From NCBI GenBank assembly GCA_905331475.1, contig CAJNYU010000079.1, forward strand, positions 1-64,000: 64,000 nucleotides of DNA. The letters run 5' to 3'. A program made the position numbers and the translations under genes. Below the pieces are notes generated by a model. That model was not told the origin of the DNA. It was given only the letters and a program-made list of their open reading frames with translations, and ran no database searches. This DNA is from Rotaria socialis (lineage: Eukaryota; Rotifera; Eurotatoria; Philodinida; Philodinidae). Shown here in pieces: positions 38,668 to 50,100 of the stretch; position 1 is the stretch's first letter, and the number at the start of each line of letters is the position of its first letter.

Positions 38668-39918
38668 ACTTCTTAGCATTTTTTGTGTTCTTTCTGTGTG
38701 CATTCATCATAAAAGAAGGCATGAACTTCTATTTCTTTTTTTTTTTTTGTTATTTTTCTTCTTCTTCTCCTTCTTCTTGCATTGCTCGGTTTTCTTATTG
38801 AGTATATTTGAATATAGTTTATATCTACCTACGGGTGTTTTTCAGAATATAACTTCCTTACTAACTGTGTGTCAAGTATGAATTTATGAGGTTCGCTTTT
38901 CAATTCAATATATGAAAATCAGTGTAGACACTTATTTTTCATTGTATGAGTTTAAGGATGACTGTGACATATGATTGACAACGAATTTAGAGAACGACAT
39001 GAGGAAAACGAAGAATTAAGAGAGAAGAGAAAAATAAATTCATATATTCATTGTTTCTCGTCCTCAAAGATAAATGAACAACTTCATCCAAATAATACTT
39101 CGTAAGTTCTTAGATATTTTCTGCTTATACTTTTTCTCTGATGATAAATTTTCATTTGTAATTAGTATTGAAAATTAGAAAAAAAAAGTTCATTAAACAC
39201 CGTTATAGTATGCTTTAATTATTATTCAAATTATATTTAGGATGAATTGACTTGTATTGTATTCAAACATAAACAAAGACTTAATTGTCTTTTTGTTTCT
39301 GTTTGTAGAAGCTAAACAGGGAAAATATTCATGATTTAGATGAAAAATTTGATTCATGTTTTCTGTTGACTGAGTAAATTTTATGACATTTTCTATTTTT
39401 TTTTGTGTCGTCTGACATTTAGACATAATAGATTCTTTTACTGACTTTTTTTAAAAGATTCCAACGAGAACAGAGTACTCGGCAATGATAAGAAATAAAA
39501 GAACGAGAAGAAAAAGATAATTTATAATGAAGGAAGTAGATTTGCTATATATCAAAGTTACAATTAATGATTTAGCATTGTTATAGCAAAATTTGAGTGA
39601 TCTGAGATAGTCTATGAAAAAAGTTCAAAAAACATTAATTCTATTCATATACATATAACGTTAATAATGAGATTTGTATTGTGTTGTTTTATGAAGATAG
39701 AAAATAGATAAGATTTCTTGTCTTGTCTGTTTCAACGCTGCAAGTATCTTCTTTTATAATCACTTAAGTGAAGATCTATTCATTGATTATGTGAGTATGT
39801 TCTTTATTGAATGGTTAATAGAAAAGTGAATTGTTATAAGAAAAAAGAAATAAGTATTACTTTATCTATTTTAGATGTTATACTTCTTTGATTGAAAATA
39901 AACTAGAAAGAAAACAAA

Positions 39919-41434
39919 ATGGCTTTATCCATTGTATTTGGTATTATAGTAGCCGTGTGTCTCGTCTCAACAATAATTTTTTATACATTTATGCGTTCTC
40001 GAGAAAAACTTAAATCATCATCGATGGCATCAATCAACGAAAAACAACAAATTAAATATTCTTTAAGACCATCGATGCATATTATAACAAGAAAATTACA
40101 TCAAGATTTTTCATTTCGCACAAGTCTATCAAGTGATAAAAGTAATCATTCATCATCAACAATAAACGAGTATGAAGAAAATGAGCTAAATTATAAAACA
40201 CAACGTAAATCTGTTGGATCACTACAGGCAACAACAACAACACCATTACGTTCAGCTAGTATGGTGACTAATTTGTTTCAACCACGTCGTACGCCTGGTT
40301 CAAATTGGCGACAAGGTTCAATTGTTGATCCAAATCAAATGGCATTGATTCCATTTTCACTTCCAATTAATAATAATAATAATAATAAATATCGACGCCG
40401 ATCTGTTGCTATATGCAATAATTTGCTTGAAACAAGAGAAAATGTAATGGCAATAAAAGATTTAAAATTATCTTGCCTGCTGTCATTTTCAATAGTTCAT
40501 TTAAAAAATTCACAAATTAAAATTCAATTTCATTCATTACAATCATTACCATCAAATATTCATCTTGAAAATTTAACAATTAAAGCTAAGTTAATACCTG
40601 ACGGAAAAGAAAAATCTGTTAGAATTAAAAAAAGTGTTCAAAATGAAGTTACATTTGAATGTGAGAATAGCGAATTCTTTGTTTTATTTTCCAATCTTTC
40701 GTTAGAAAAACTTCTCGAACGAAGTTTATCAATGACAATCAATGGCAAAGATCAAGCAAAAAAATCACTATACCTTGGTCATATTGGAAAAATTAATTTT
40801 AACCAAGTAAATAAATTCAACAATGAATGTCGCGTTGATTTTCTTCATGCCATTGAAAAAACTAAACCAGTAAATGAAAATCAATATGTAATGATTGATT
40901 AATTAGTTCATTTTTTTTTCTTAATAATTTTAGTCATCAATAGAACTACTTGTTTCACTTGAAAGAAATGATGATCAACATATACATGTTGTTGTACAAC
41001 GTATGAAAGGTTTAAAAATTGATCAAAAAAAACTTGGTAAGCATTTTATTCAATCCATTTTTTTATTTTCAATTAAAACATAAAAATTTAATCTTTTAGC
41101 TGCAGCATGTTATTTACAAATAGTTCTTCTTGATCGTCACCGACCATTAACAATACAAAAAACAAAATCTTATCGATTAACATCATCAAATTTTGTTATT
41201 GGTGAAGAACATGATTTTAATATATTAACTTACAATGCCAATAATCTTGATCGTTTAATGATTGCGTTTAATTTATATTCAAATTCAAATAATACAAATG
41301 AATATCAATGTATAGCTCATGTTAAAATTGGATCACCGTTACTTTGCTCTGGTAGTGGCACTGTTCATTGGCAACAATTTAAAGCTCGAGAATCATTTTC
41401 AATGTGGCATACATTCAATAAAGAACAACATTAA
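39919..41434 (+). CDS. Synaptotagmin-like TM-C2-C2 protein (divergent paralogue)
   Basis: Exons 39919-40887, 40934-41036 and 41100-41434 (introns of 46 and 63 bp) give 468 aa. An N-terminal TM helix (~4-24) is followed by a basic Ser/Thr-rich linker with an Asn run (INNNNNNKYRRR, ~150-161). A first C2-like region covers ~185-310 (CLLSFSIVHLKNSQIKIQFHS) and a second ~325-465. The end, HWQQFKARESFSMWHTF, matches the C2B C-terminal pattern in the gene at 25897, and both introns interrupt the second C2 domain region in each gene. Calcium-binding aspartates are absent. Sequence drift from its paralogue is large, suggesting an old duplication. Role: probably calcium-independent membrane traffic; inference. 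Confidence 0.8.
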
Positions 41435-42944
41435 TTAATTACTTAAGAATGATGAACGACAAGAACTGAATGACTAGTATTCTGATTTTAGAAAAAAAAT
41501 GCCGGAATTCATCATTGTTGTTTTCGGTGATTGTTTGTATATTTAAAAACAAAGACAATAAATCAAGACGAGACCCGGTTTAAATTAAATCCTTAAAAAA
41601 AGACTTGTTACTACAGAATATGATCTATTATATAAGCTGCTGAATAATTTCATGTAAATAGATGTTTTCTGACATGAAATCAACGTCACCAGAGGGAGCA
41701 AATGGAACTAAACATTTCTGTTATTGGTTTGCATTGAACACTTGTCTATAAATGCAAAGAACATTCCCAAGATAACAACTGATTTTCTTTATTTCTAACA
41801 ATGCCCTAATGTAGCTATTAAATAAAACATCCGCACTATAGAATAAAAGAGACATTCAATTTAACTCTTGATAATAACCTTTTTGATATAAGTATATTTG
41901 ATAAACTCCCTCATTACTGTTCATCATGTCAAATCAAAGTACCATAAAAGAGATCAAAGAAACCTTTTCAATAATGTGGATAAGGGTTTCTTTTCTTTAT
42001 GAAAACAACTTCTATGAATGTTATTTAGTTTTATATCAGATAATCAATATTTTAAAATAACTTTTGTAGAATTGAGATTTTTAGGAAACAATGAAAAGAA
42101 GATATTAATATTGATTTATTGCTGCAGATCATTCAGAGATAAAATAATGGTAGAATTGAATGGGTGCCGTTAAAAAAATAAACGGTACGATTTTTAAAAT
42201 TTATCTTAATCAAATATCCCTTTTATTTTAACAATAACGTTAATGAGTACAAGGAAAAAACAATGAAACTAATCATGGTTAAATATTTTTTATTTTTGAT
42301 GATTTCGACAGATTAAAAGTTTTATTTTTTGACATCTAATTAAGTTAAAGTATGATATCAAATAAAAGGAGCAAACACGTTTATATTGTCTCACTTCATT
42401 AATGTCGAGTAAAAAAAAACCTTTGACAGGTTTGTCCTTCGTAGTTAGTAAGAAGCCGCTTGCTTTTGCCATCGTTTCATTATAATGTTGATATGACGAG
42501 AGAAAAATGTGTAGTCATCGAGTTACATATATTGTGCAGTTATACAAGATTTAGTTCAGGTTTATTCTTCGTTAAATATGCTTTGCCTGTTCAATATTTC
42601 ATTAAATATATATATATATCTTGATATTTGTAAGTTCAATTTTTTCTTGAGAAAGATTAGATTATTTTTAGTATTATTATTTTTCATATGTATTGTGATT
42701 AATCTTTAGTAAACCATCCATGAATATTCAGCTATATCCTTTATTTATTGAAATATTTTTATAAAAAAGAAGTTGTTAGCACTCAAAGAGTTGGAAAATT
42801 TATGGAAAAAAAGCGGTAAATATAAACCAATATCTAAAAATATAGCAATCTATATCTAATTTTAAAATAAATTTATATCTAATACACGATGAATTTATAT
42901 CTAATTTATTAAGTAACACTACCTAACAACACAAAGTTATATAC
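41435..42944. other. Gene-free stretch
   Basis: 3' flank of the C2 gene followed by AT-rich DNA with TA runs (42609-42619). The minus frame at 42290-42472 is short and unsupported. No element ends recognised. Confidence 0.55.
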
Positions 42945-43284
42945 AATTACTTAGGGTATACCAAAAGTTCTGACCACGAGATCTTTAGTTCGACAAAATT
43001 CATAGTTCTAAAAGTTTTATTGTGCGAATATATATAGTAATATGCCTGCTCTATGATACTGCATATATTAGTCCTATATTGGATTTAATTCTAACAGTCA
43101 TTTTGGAGAAAATCTATAATATAGTGGCTATATCAATATCTAACAGATCTTTGTGAAATGTTAGGATACATTCTGGAATATTCTGTGTTGTTTATTTGCC
43201 TCTTGTGTAACGTTCTATGACGTCATGTTCGAGAATATTACATTCCGATAGTATATATAGGTGAAAGATCGTTCGGTTTCAAAT
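42945..43284. repeat. 340-bp dispersed repeat, copy 2 (inverted)
   Basis: Reverse complement of 1-340; the two copies are the same length. Immediately beyond its right end the sequence changes to TGTGGG-like repeats. If the element is read from right to left its first bases beyond the shared block are TG, which would suit an LTR start, but the other end lacks a matching CA. Family uncertain; no coding part attached. Confidence 0.8.
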
Positions 43285-43288
43285 CATT

Positions 43289-43353
43289 GAGGGTGCGGGT
43301 GTGGGTGTGGGTATGGGTGTTCTTATCTCTCTTCACACCCACACCCACCCTTT
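43289..43353. repeat. Head-to-head telomere-like repeats (TGTGGG / CCCACA)
   Basis: gggtgcgggtgtgggtgtgg is followed ~20 bases later by cacacccacacccaccc, so TGTGGG-type units occur on both strands facing each other around a short spacer. TGTGGG is the telomere repeat described for bdelloids, so this looks like an interstitial telomere-like tract, or the hairpin end of a telomere-targeting element. Confidence 0.7.
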
Positions 43354-44175
43354 GTAATAATTATTCAACTCACGAAATAAATTTACTTATTTGTTACTCA
43401 CTTGCCTGAAATGTTCGGCTATGACGGAATATCTTCTACTCCTAAATCTTCTGCAAGAGTAATCTCTTTATTTTTACAACCACATAACAGTTAGAATTTC
43501 AATCGTTTTATATATTTTTCTTTCTAAAAAATCTCTTAGCAAGCTAAGTCACACTGTTGCTGACGGCACGTGCACATATATGATTGATCTAGAATCAACA
43601 AGCGATGCTATTCATACAAAAGGATCGATACTAGGAAAAGAGTCGTTTAATAATACTTCCATAGTTGTGTTCTATTTTTAAAATATATTCTGTGATATTC
43701 TTGTAGTCATAGTCGTGGAGAAAAAATAAGGTTCAAATTGTGATCAATCAAAGTTTCTGAAAAATCAGAATAATTCACGTATTGCTGTAAATATTTGCAA
43801 CTGTCTACATGCGACCGCTGACATGCACTAGGAGGTAACATGTATATCGAATAAAATTTTTATTTTAATTAACTTTTCATTCCACTCATGCTGATCAATA
43901 TTTCTGCGAATAAATAACATATTGATCTTTAGTGCAAGACAAATGATTGTTTGATGTATTACTTTGATTCATCTTTCATACGAAGAAAAGTATTTATATC
44001 GAGAAATGAAAGATTAACGAGACAATCGTCATGACTTATTTTTCCGGGAGATTTTCATCTCATTTTGAATCATTTTTATTTATGCCAATGTTAAATAGAG
44101 AATAGTATAACGATCGTTGCTTATACGTTGCAATTATGATTTTCTCTCAGTTGACTTGATTATGTAATTTATAAC

Positions 44176-44777
44176 CAGGGTTACCAAAGCTCCTGTTTTG
44201 ACCAGGGATCTCCTGGTTTTGAAACTTTTCTCCTGACAAGAAATCTCCTGATTTCAGGAGGTTTTTTTATATTTTCTCCTGATTTTTTTAATGTGGCGAT
44301 TAGCAACGTTTTGAACCTGCTGCGCTTTTAAAGAGAAAGGAACAAATCTATTTAAGTGTTAAACTTATATATGGAATGACAATCGAAATCAAATGAACCA
44401 TGATTTAGTTGGAGCTGAGTTAAAGATTAAAATAAATACTCATTTGCAGTGTTGTCAGATGTCGAACTTNAGTAAATTGGTCAAGTATTTTTTACTATTT
44501 ATTCTAATGAGCACGTTTTAGTTATCTATTTAAATAAAATTTATGAAGTCCGCATTCTATTTTCAATTATAATTCACCTACAAGGAAATTTTCTGCCTCA
44601 ATCTCATTATAGGAAAAGAGTTTAATGCGTCTATTAGTGAAAAATTGGATGTTGTCAGATAAAGACCACCCAATGAGTGTTGAGTGTCAAAAAAACACTC
44701 CTGATTTTTCTCCTGATTTACAAACAAAATTCTTATGAAAAACTCCTGTTTTCTAAAATTTGAATTTGGTAACCCTG
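44176..44777. mobile_element. Non-autonomous hAT-type element (602 bp) with 8-bp target duplication
   Basis: It begins CAGGGTTACCAAAGCTCCTG and ends TTTGGTAACCCTG; the terminal 13 bases are perfect inverted repeats. The 8-bp tttataac lies directly on both sides (44168-44175 and 44778-44785). An 8-bp duplication with CAGGG ends is the mark of hAT transposons. The inside repeats tctcctga/ctcctgatt near both ends and has no transposase frame. One ambiguous base (N) is at 44470. Confidence 0.9.
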
Positions 44778-44785
44778 TTTATAAC

Positions 44786-46100
44786 AATACATATAGAGAC
44801 CAAGATAGATATTGAAATAGAAAATAAAAGAGAAAAATGTATCTTTTGATTATCTCTAAGTTTTTCATATTAGATCTTGGTATTTCTTGCTTTCTAATCT
44901 AATAATCTGATCACTCTTTAAAAACAAATTGGCTATGGCCAACTTACAAATTAACTTTCATAGGTCTAATTTATATAGAATTGGAAGATAATTTCAAAAA
45001 GATCTGAGAAATTATTGATGTAGAAAACTATGATGAAGTATTTCAACGGTTGTTACTTTTTTTCATCAATGTTCTTTAACTTTGTCTCAATCAATGTAAC
45101 ATCAAATATAGAAAGTATCACCAGACTAGAGTTCGTCACTGTTTTAAAAAGATGTGTTAATTTTTAATTTATTTGCACGAAAAAGCGTGATGTACATCAC
45201 AAAAGTCAAAAGATTAATTCTTGGTTCGACGATTTAAAGACTATCATAAATCACTTGACTGCTATTTACCAATCAATTGATCATGATCAACTTGGACAAA
45301 GTTTTCTATTGAATTTCTTTCTTTGATAGGACATATGTATATATCACTCATTTCACATCTCATTCTACTAACTAATTTGTTCTTTGAATGAAGTTTCTTT
45401 TCATTGCTTTACAGAATAAGATTTCTTCAGAATTCACTGAGCGAACAATAGTGCCCTATATATTTTCAATGTAGTATGGAAACTCCTATATTAGTTATAC
45501 TTTTGAATTATTATTGACTGCAATATTTTCATAACGCACGATGTTACACAACTAGATGTAGTATGATTCTACATGAAACATTTTTTGCTAATGAAATTCT
45601 GCCAATCAATCACATGATGTCAAGTTTAATACATTTTGATGTCAATAATGACTTTTTTTATAATAGCTAAACTATTAGTTCTACAGCTATTGCTGACTTT
45701 TTCTTCGCGCTCATACAAATTTTGACCTGCAACTACAGTTTATGACAATACAATTTGATGATAATCATAGTAGTAGCTCCATATCCTCATTCGTGTGCGA
45801 GTTTTGATTTTCACATTTCCGTCAACCATTGAATATATTTAATAGTTGTGATAGAAATTTTACAGAAAAGTAAATCTCTGACTCCTGCATTTCTGCTGCT
45901 CATTGAAGTGGATGTATAAAATGAATGTTTATTCTCTGAATCTTTGATAATTGTTGGAAATTTTATAGAAAAGTAAATCTCCAATTTCTGATTTTCTGGT
46001 CGTCTGTATAGATTTCTTCTTCAAAGTCAGATATCAAAAATTAGACATCAGAGATTCTCTGAAAACTGGTAATAATTTGAGATTTACCACGGCCACATCA
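44786..46100. other. Gene-free stretch
   Basis: AT-rich DNA with no protein-like frame. An imperfect local repeat is visible: ttttacagaaaagtaaatctctgac near 45858 and ttttatagaaaagtaaatctccaat near 45961. Confidence 0.5.
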
Positions 46101-47054
46101 TTCAAATTATTGATAATTATTAAAATTTATTTTATTTTTCGTTTCTCTGATTTCAAATAATATGCTTTAAATATTTTATTTACGTTTATTTAATAACCTG
46201 TCTTAAAACAATATTATCTATTCAATATTAAATCAAATTCAACCATCTTTTGTAATCATAAAAAACTTATCAGTAGCTCTATACGTTTTTGTTTTAAATC
46301 TAATGATCATAAAGTATAAAAGACGAATTCTATTCTCGTTTTAGGAACAAAATATTGCATGTGTTTGGATTTTTCTTTTATTGCTTTGATGCATCAAATG
46401 ATTAATACGATCACTGCATCGATTGGCACATTAAAACTGTTTTCATACTCATTCAGAATCGGCATAAAAAACATCAGATTCATAAAAACGATAAAATATG
46501 GTTTTTTTTTTGAAAAGTATATACTTAGAATTCACGAAATAATTTATTTTATATCCGATTGAAAACGTTTCAAGTGTGTGAATGGAGAAAGATCTCTGCT
46601 CATAAAAATAATTCGTCTTTATATAACAGTAGAAATTTCTCTCAATCTCAAATTTTCACATTGAAATAATATCATTAAGGTTGATTTATATAAAAACGGT
46701 TTTTGTTTTAATTTTGAAAATTCATCGCAGTATAAATCTGGCATTGAATAGATGCTTTTTACTGACAAAACGAAAGTAACTCTAATATTTTATCAAAGAA
46801 GGCTGAAAAAATTCATTCCCCTTGAGTTCTAATCATCTTTTGACTTTCAGTAGGTTAAGTATGCTAAAAATGAAATAATCCCTTGCACCTTTCTTTGAAG
46901 ACGTATCGCTCCCTTCTATCAAACATTTCATAGATTTCATAGTATAAATATGGTCAATTCAATTAGTGAGCAAAACCATCATTTTATCTAGTGACGAAAA
47001 TTCTAAAGATTATCGAGAAGCACTCGATTGTATTATGGAACAGAAAAAAAGTTG
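46101..47054. repeat. ~955-bp direct repeat, copy 1
   Basis: Matches 63029-63986 in the same orientation, 17 kb away, with the best-conserved core around 46340-46700 and 46880-47045. It ends in a short frame (GTG at 46966 to TGA at 47055) parallel to an ATG-started frame in copy 2. No inverted ends or target duplication, so it looks like a segmental duplication of a 5' gene region rather than a transposon. Confidence 0.85.
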
Positions 47055-47168
47055 AAAGTGATCAAAAAACAATAATTGAAAATAAAAAACTTAACGTTCT
47101 CTTATTGGTATAAATCGTAAAATATAAAAATCATGCGGTTTTTATTTTATCAATGAATTATGAAGCTA

Positions 47169-50100
47169 TCAATAGTTGTAATGAAGACTTGTCCTCCATT
47201 TAAACGGATCTTCACAGCCAAGTTTTGAAGATTCAATGATGACATCAACGACGATAAGGTAAGCACTGACAACAACCGTGGGAAGAGGCAAAGTCGGTAA
47301 ACCGTTAAAATCACTAAAGTAAAGTATGAAACCAGTACATAAATCAACAAGTTCTATGTTAGCTAAGCAACCGAATGCTCTGCATACTCTTATCACAATC
47401 GAAGAATTATGTGGTACAATCAATAATAGTAAAACATCGAAGATTAGAAAGTCACCCCATCCGATAGCCGAAACACAGCTGTCCCAATTTTTCACACCAT
47501 TGTTCAGTTCATTAATATCATCTGCACAATAAACGCCGTATGGAGCTGTTGGATAATTAAACGATAGAGCGTTCACCACTGTTTCCGTTACTGGATTATA
47601 CTTGTAACGGTTAGGATGTAAATATACGATGCTATTAAAAAACAAGAAATTCAAAAGTCTTATTTGTATGAATAAAATGAAAAGAAGTGATTCACTCAGA
47701 AGATACCTAATTCAAAAGTTTAGAGTTTTCTAAAAATTCTTCTAAAAATCTTCAGAACGAAGAATGTTTATAAGATACATTTCACTTTATGCACAAGTTT
47801 TCTGAAAGCGAGAGAAATATCAAATTTGATTATAGTGTTCTATTGTAGTTTTTTGTCATATTTTGTAATTAATGTTAATCCTAGGTAATTCAAGTTTGTT
47901 CTGGTCTACCTAACGGCGTGCCGTAAGAAAAAAATATGTTAAGTGTATTATTCATATACGTATATCAGTTCTTTTTTTTTTCTTTCTGAACACATATATT
48001 ATGTACTGTTCAGACAGTTGGGAAAACGCTCTGTTGCCGTTTAAACGGTGATGCATTATCCAAAATCCTCGTTTATCACAAAGACGATTTCGAACTGATT
48101 AAAAAAATCTGGTTTTGTGAAACACAATCTGAAAGGAGTGTTGGAAGATATAGGATAGAAATTTGGACCCATCTGGCGGGGGGGGGGGCNNNNNNNNNNA
48201 ATTTGTCCCCCCCCCCCCCCCCCCCCCCCCCCCCGCCTCCACAGACCGTTACAGAGAAATTAATTAATTCTTTTCTCTGTAACGGTCTGTAACGATTTCT
48301 AGAGACTCCATACATCATAATACAGACCGTCACAGAGAAACCCCACAAACCATCACTGACCGTGATACACGGATTCCAGAAAAGGAGTTTCATCATGTTT
48401 CACATTTTAATCCCACAGGGATTGCGCTAGCAGTTTTTTAATCGTTTCAAAACATTAAATTATAACTAAGCTAAACATAAATTCACTGATGGTTGAATAC
48501 ATGACTTTTCGTGACTCGATCTGTAGTAAACAAGGTTTTTGTTTAAAGACAATTCATTTCATATCAACGATTATCGAGTAGTTTTCATTTATTCTTCACG
48601 AAAGAAAAATAGTTTAAAACGTTGAATAGATCGCAGTGTTTATTCTAATAAACTGAATTGAAGTATATTTTTAAAACATAAGATATGAACACCAGTATTT
48701 TTTATCAGCTGCAAGGTTTTTTATTCTGGTGTAAATTCAAAAAATTTCTACAAAGTATGCCTATCCATGTGTTATGTTGGTGAAATGCACAAATTTTCGT
48801 TTATTTAGATAAATATTACGACGTATTCGAAATTAAATATTTCTCCTTCATAAAAAAATTAAAACTACTCGTTTCTTTTAGGCTTTCTTTTAAAGCACTT
48901 CTTTTTACTAACTACTTCTTTAACACTTTTCAAGGTGACTTTTATTTTTGTTGGCTGCTTGTAGTTAATATGTTTGTCTTATATCTGATAAATATTCTAC
49001 TGAAGATCATTTAGTTTTCTGAACTAACTCCAAGATCTAGACAACTGTGCATACCTACTGTAAAATATAAATGTAGTCACCAAATTTGAATATGTAATAC
49101 TGACGATGAATACTAGAAGAAAAAATAATCTAACTTAATATCTAAGTATTTAATATGAACTTAGTGAGATACGTTTCATTTCTAAGAGTAAATTAATGAG
49201 TTAGTGCAAAAATGAATTATTCTAAGTGTACAAAACGCTTGTTAGCGGAGTCCTTTTGGGGCTAAAATGTTGAACTCACATGTGACTTTTCGCCGAACGC
49301 TACTAATACACAACATGCAAAGTGTGAAATATGTTGCACATTTTAATTGTTTCGTAAGATAATCGATCGATAGAAAAAAGTCGCTAGAAACCTCGCAATA
49401 AAACTTACACTCACAATTTTCTTCGAAAATATATACGAGTTTCACAAAATTATAGATAAAACATTTTGATACTTTCTATGCATTTTGTCAACTAAATGTT
49501 TGAAAACTATACATAATTCAAGTAGATGTAAGATCTAATCATTATTAAAACTATGTTCTCATTCTCTAACTCTTGTCTGTCCTCGATAAAATAAAAATAT
49601 CATTACGAAAAGTAATAGTATAGCTGACTGCTTAGTTTCATTAAGCTTATGTTTCTCTGTAGGACATATCAAGATGAATAATCATCTACTTGCTTTTTAA
49701 GCGTCCTAAACCTGTGAAGTAATAGTCTCCTATAATTGATAAAATAAAATATATCTCTATATTATCTTGACCAATTTCTGCTACAAATCAATAGCAAATG
49801 AAATATTAAGAAGAAAAGTAGCTTACTGGTTCAACCAGAAACATATACTCACTATCGTTCATATAGAGTAGTATCAATAGCTGATATTCTAATTTACAAG
49901 CCAGCAAATGATTTTAACTAATTGATTGATACGTGTATCTTAACTTGATCAGAAGATTTTTTAAAGTTTCTATAAGTATTAATACAGTTAACTGATTATT
50001 TTGAAGATAAATCATCAGATCATATAGAGAAATGAAAGCTCCAGATGATTCCCTTTTCTTTCATCAGCACCCAAAAATCATATAAAGCTCAGATTCAAGG

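Noticed and set aside
46359-46562. 67-codon frame in the 955-bp repeat
   Set aside because: Not maintained as the same reading in the second copy and not protein-like; likely non-coding upstream sequence.
48076-48396. 106-codon minus frame with a Gly run
   Set aside because: Crosses the N gap and the C28 tract; the poly-Gly is translation of a homopolymer.
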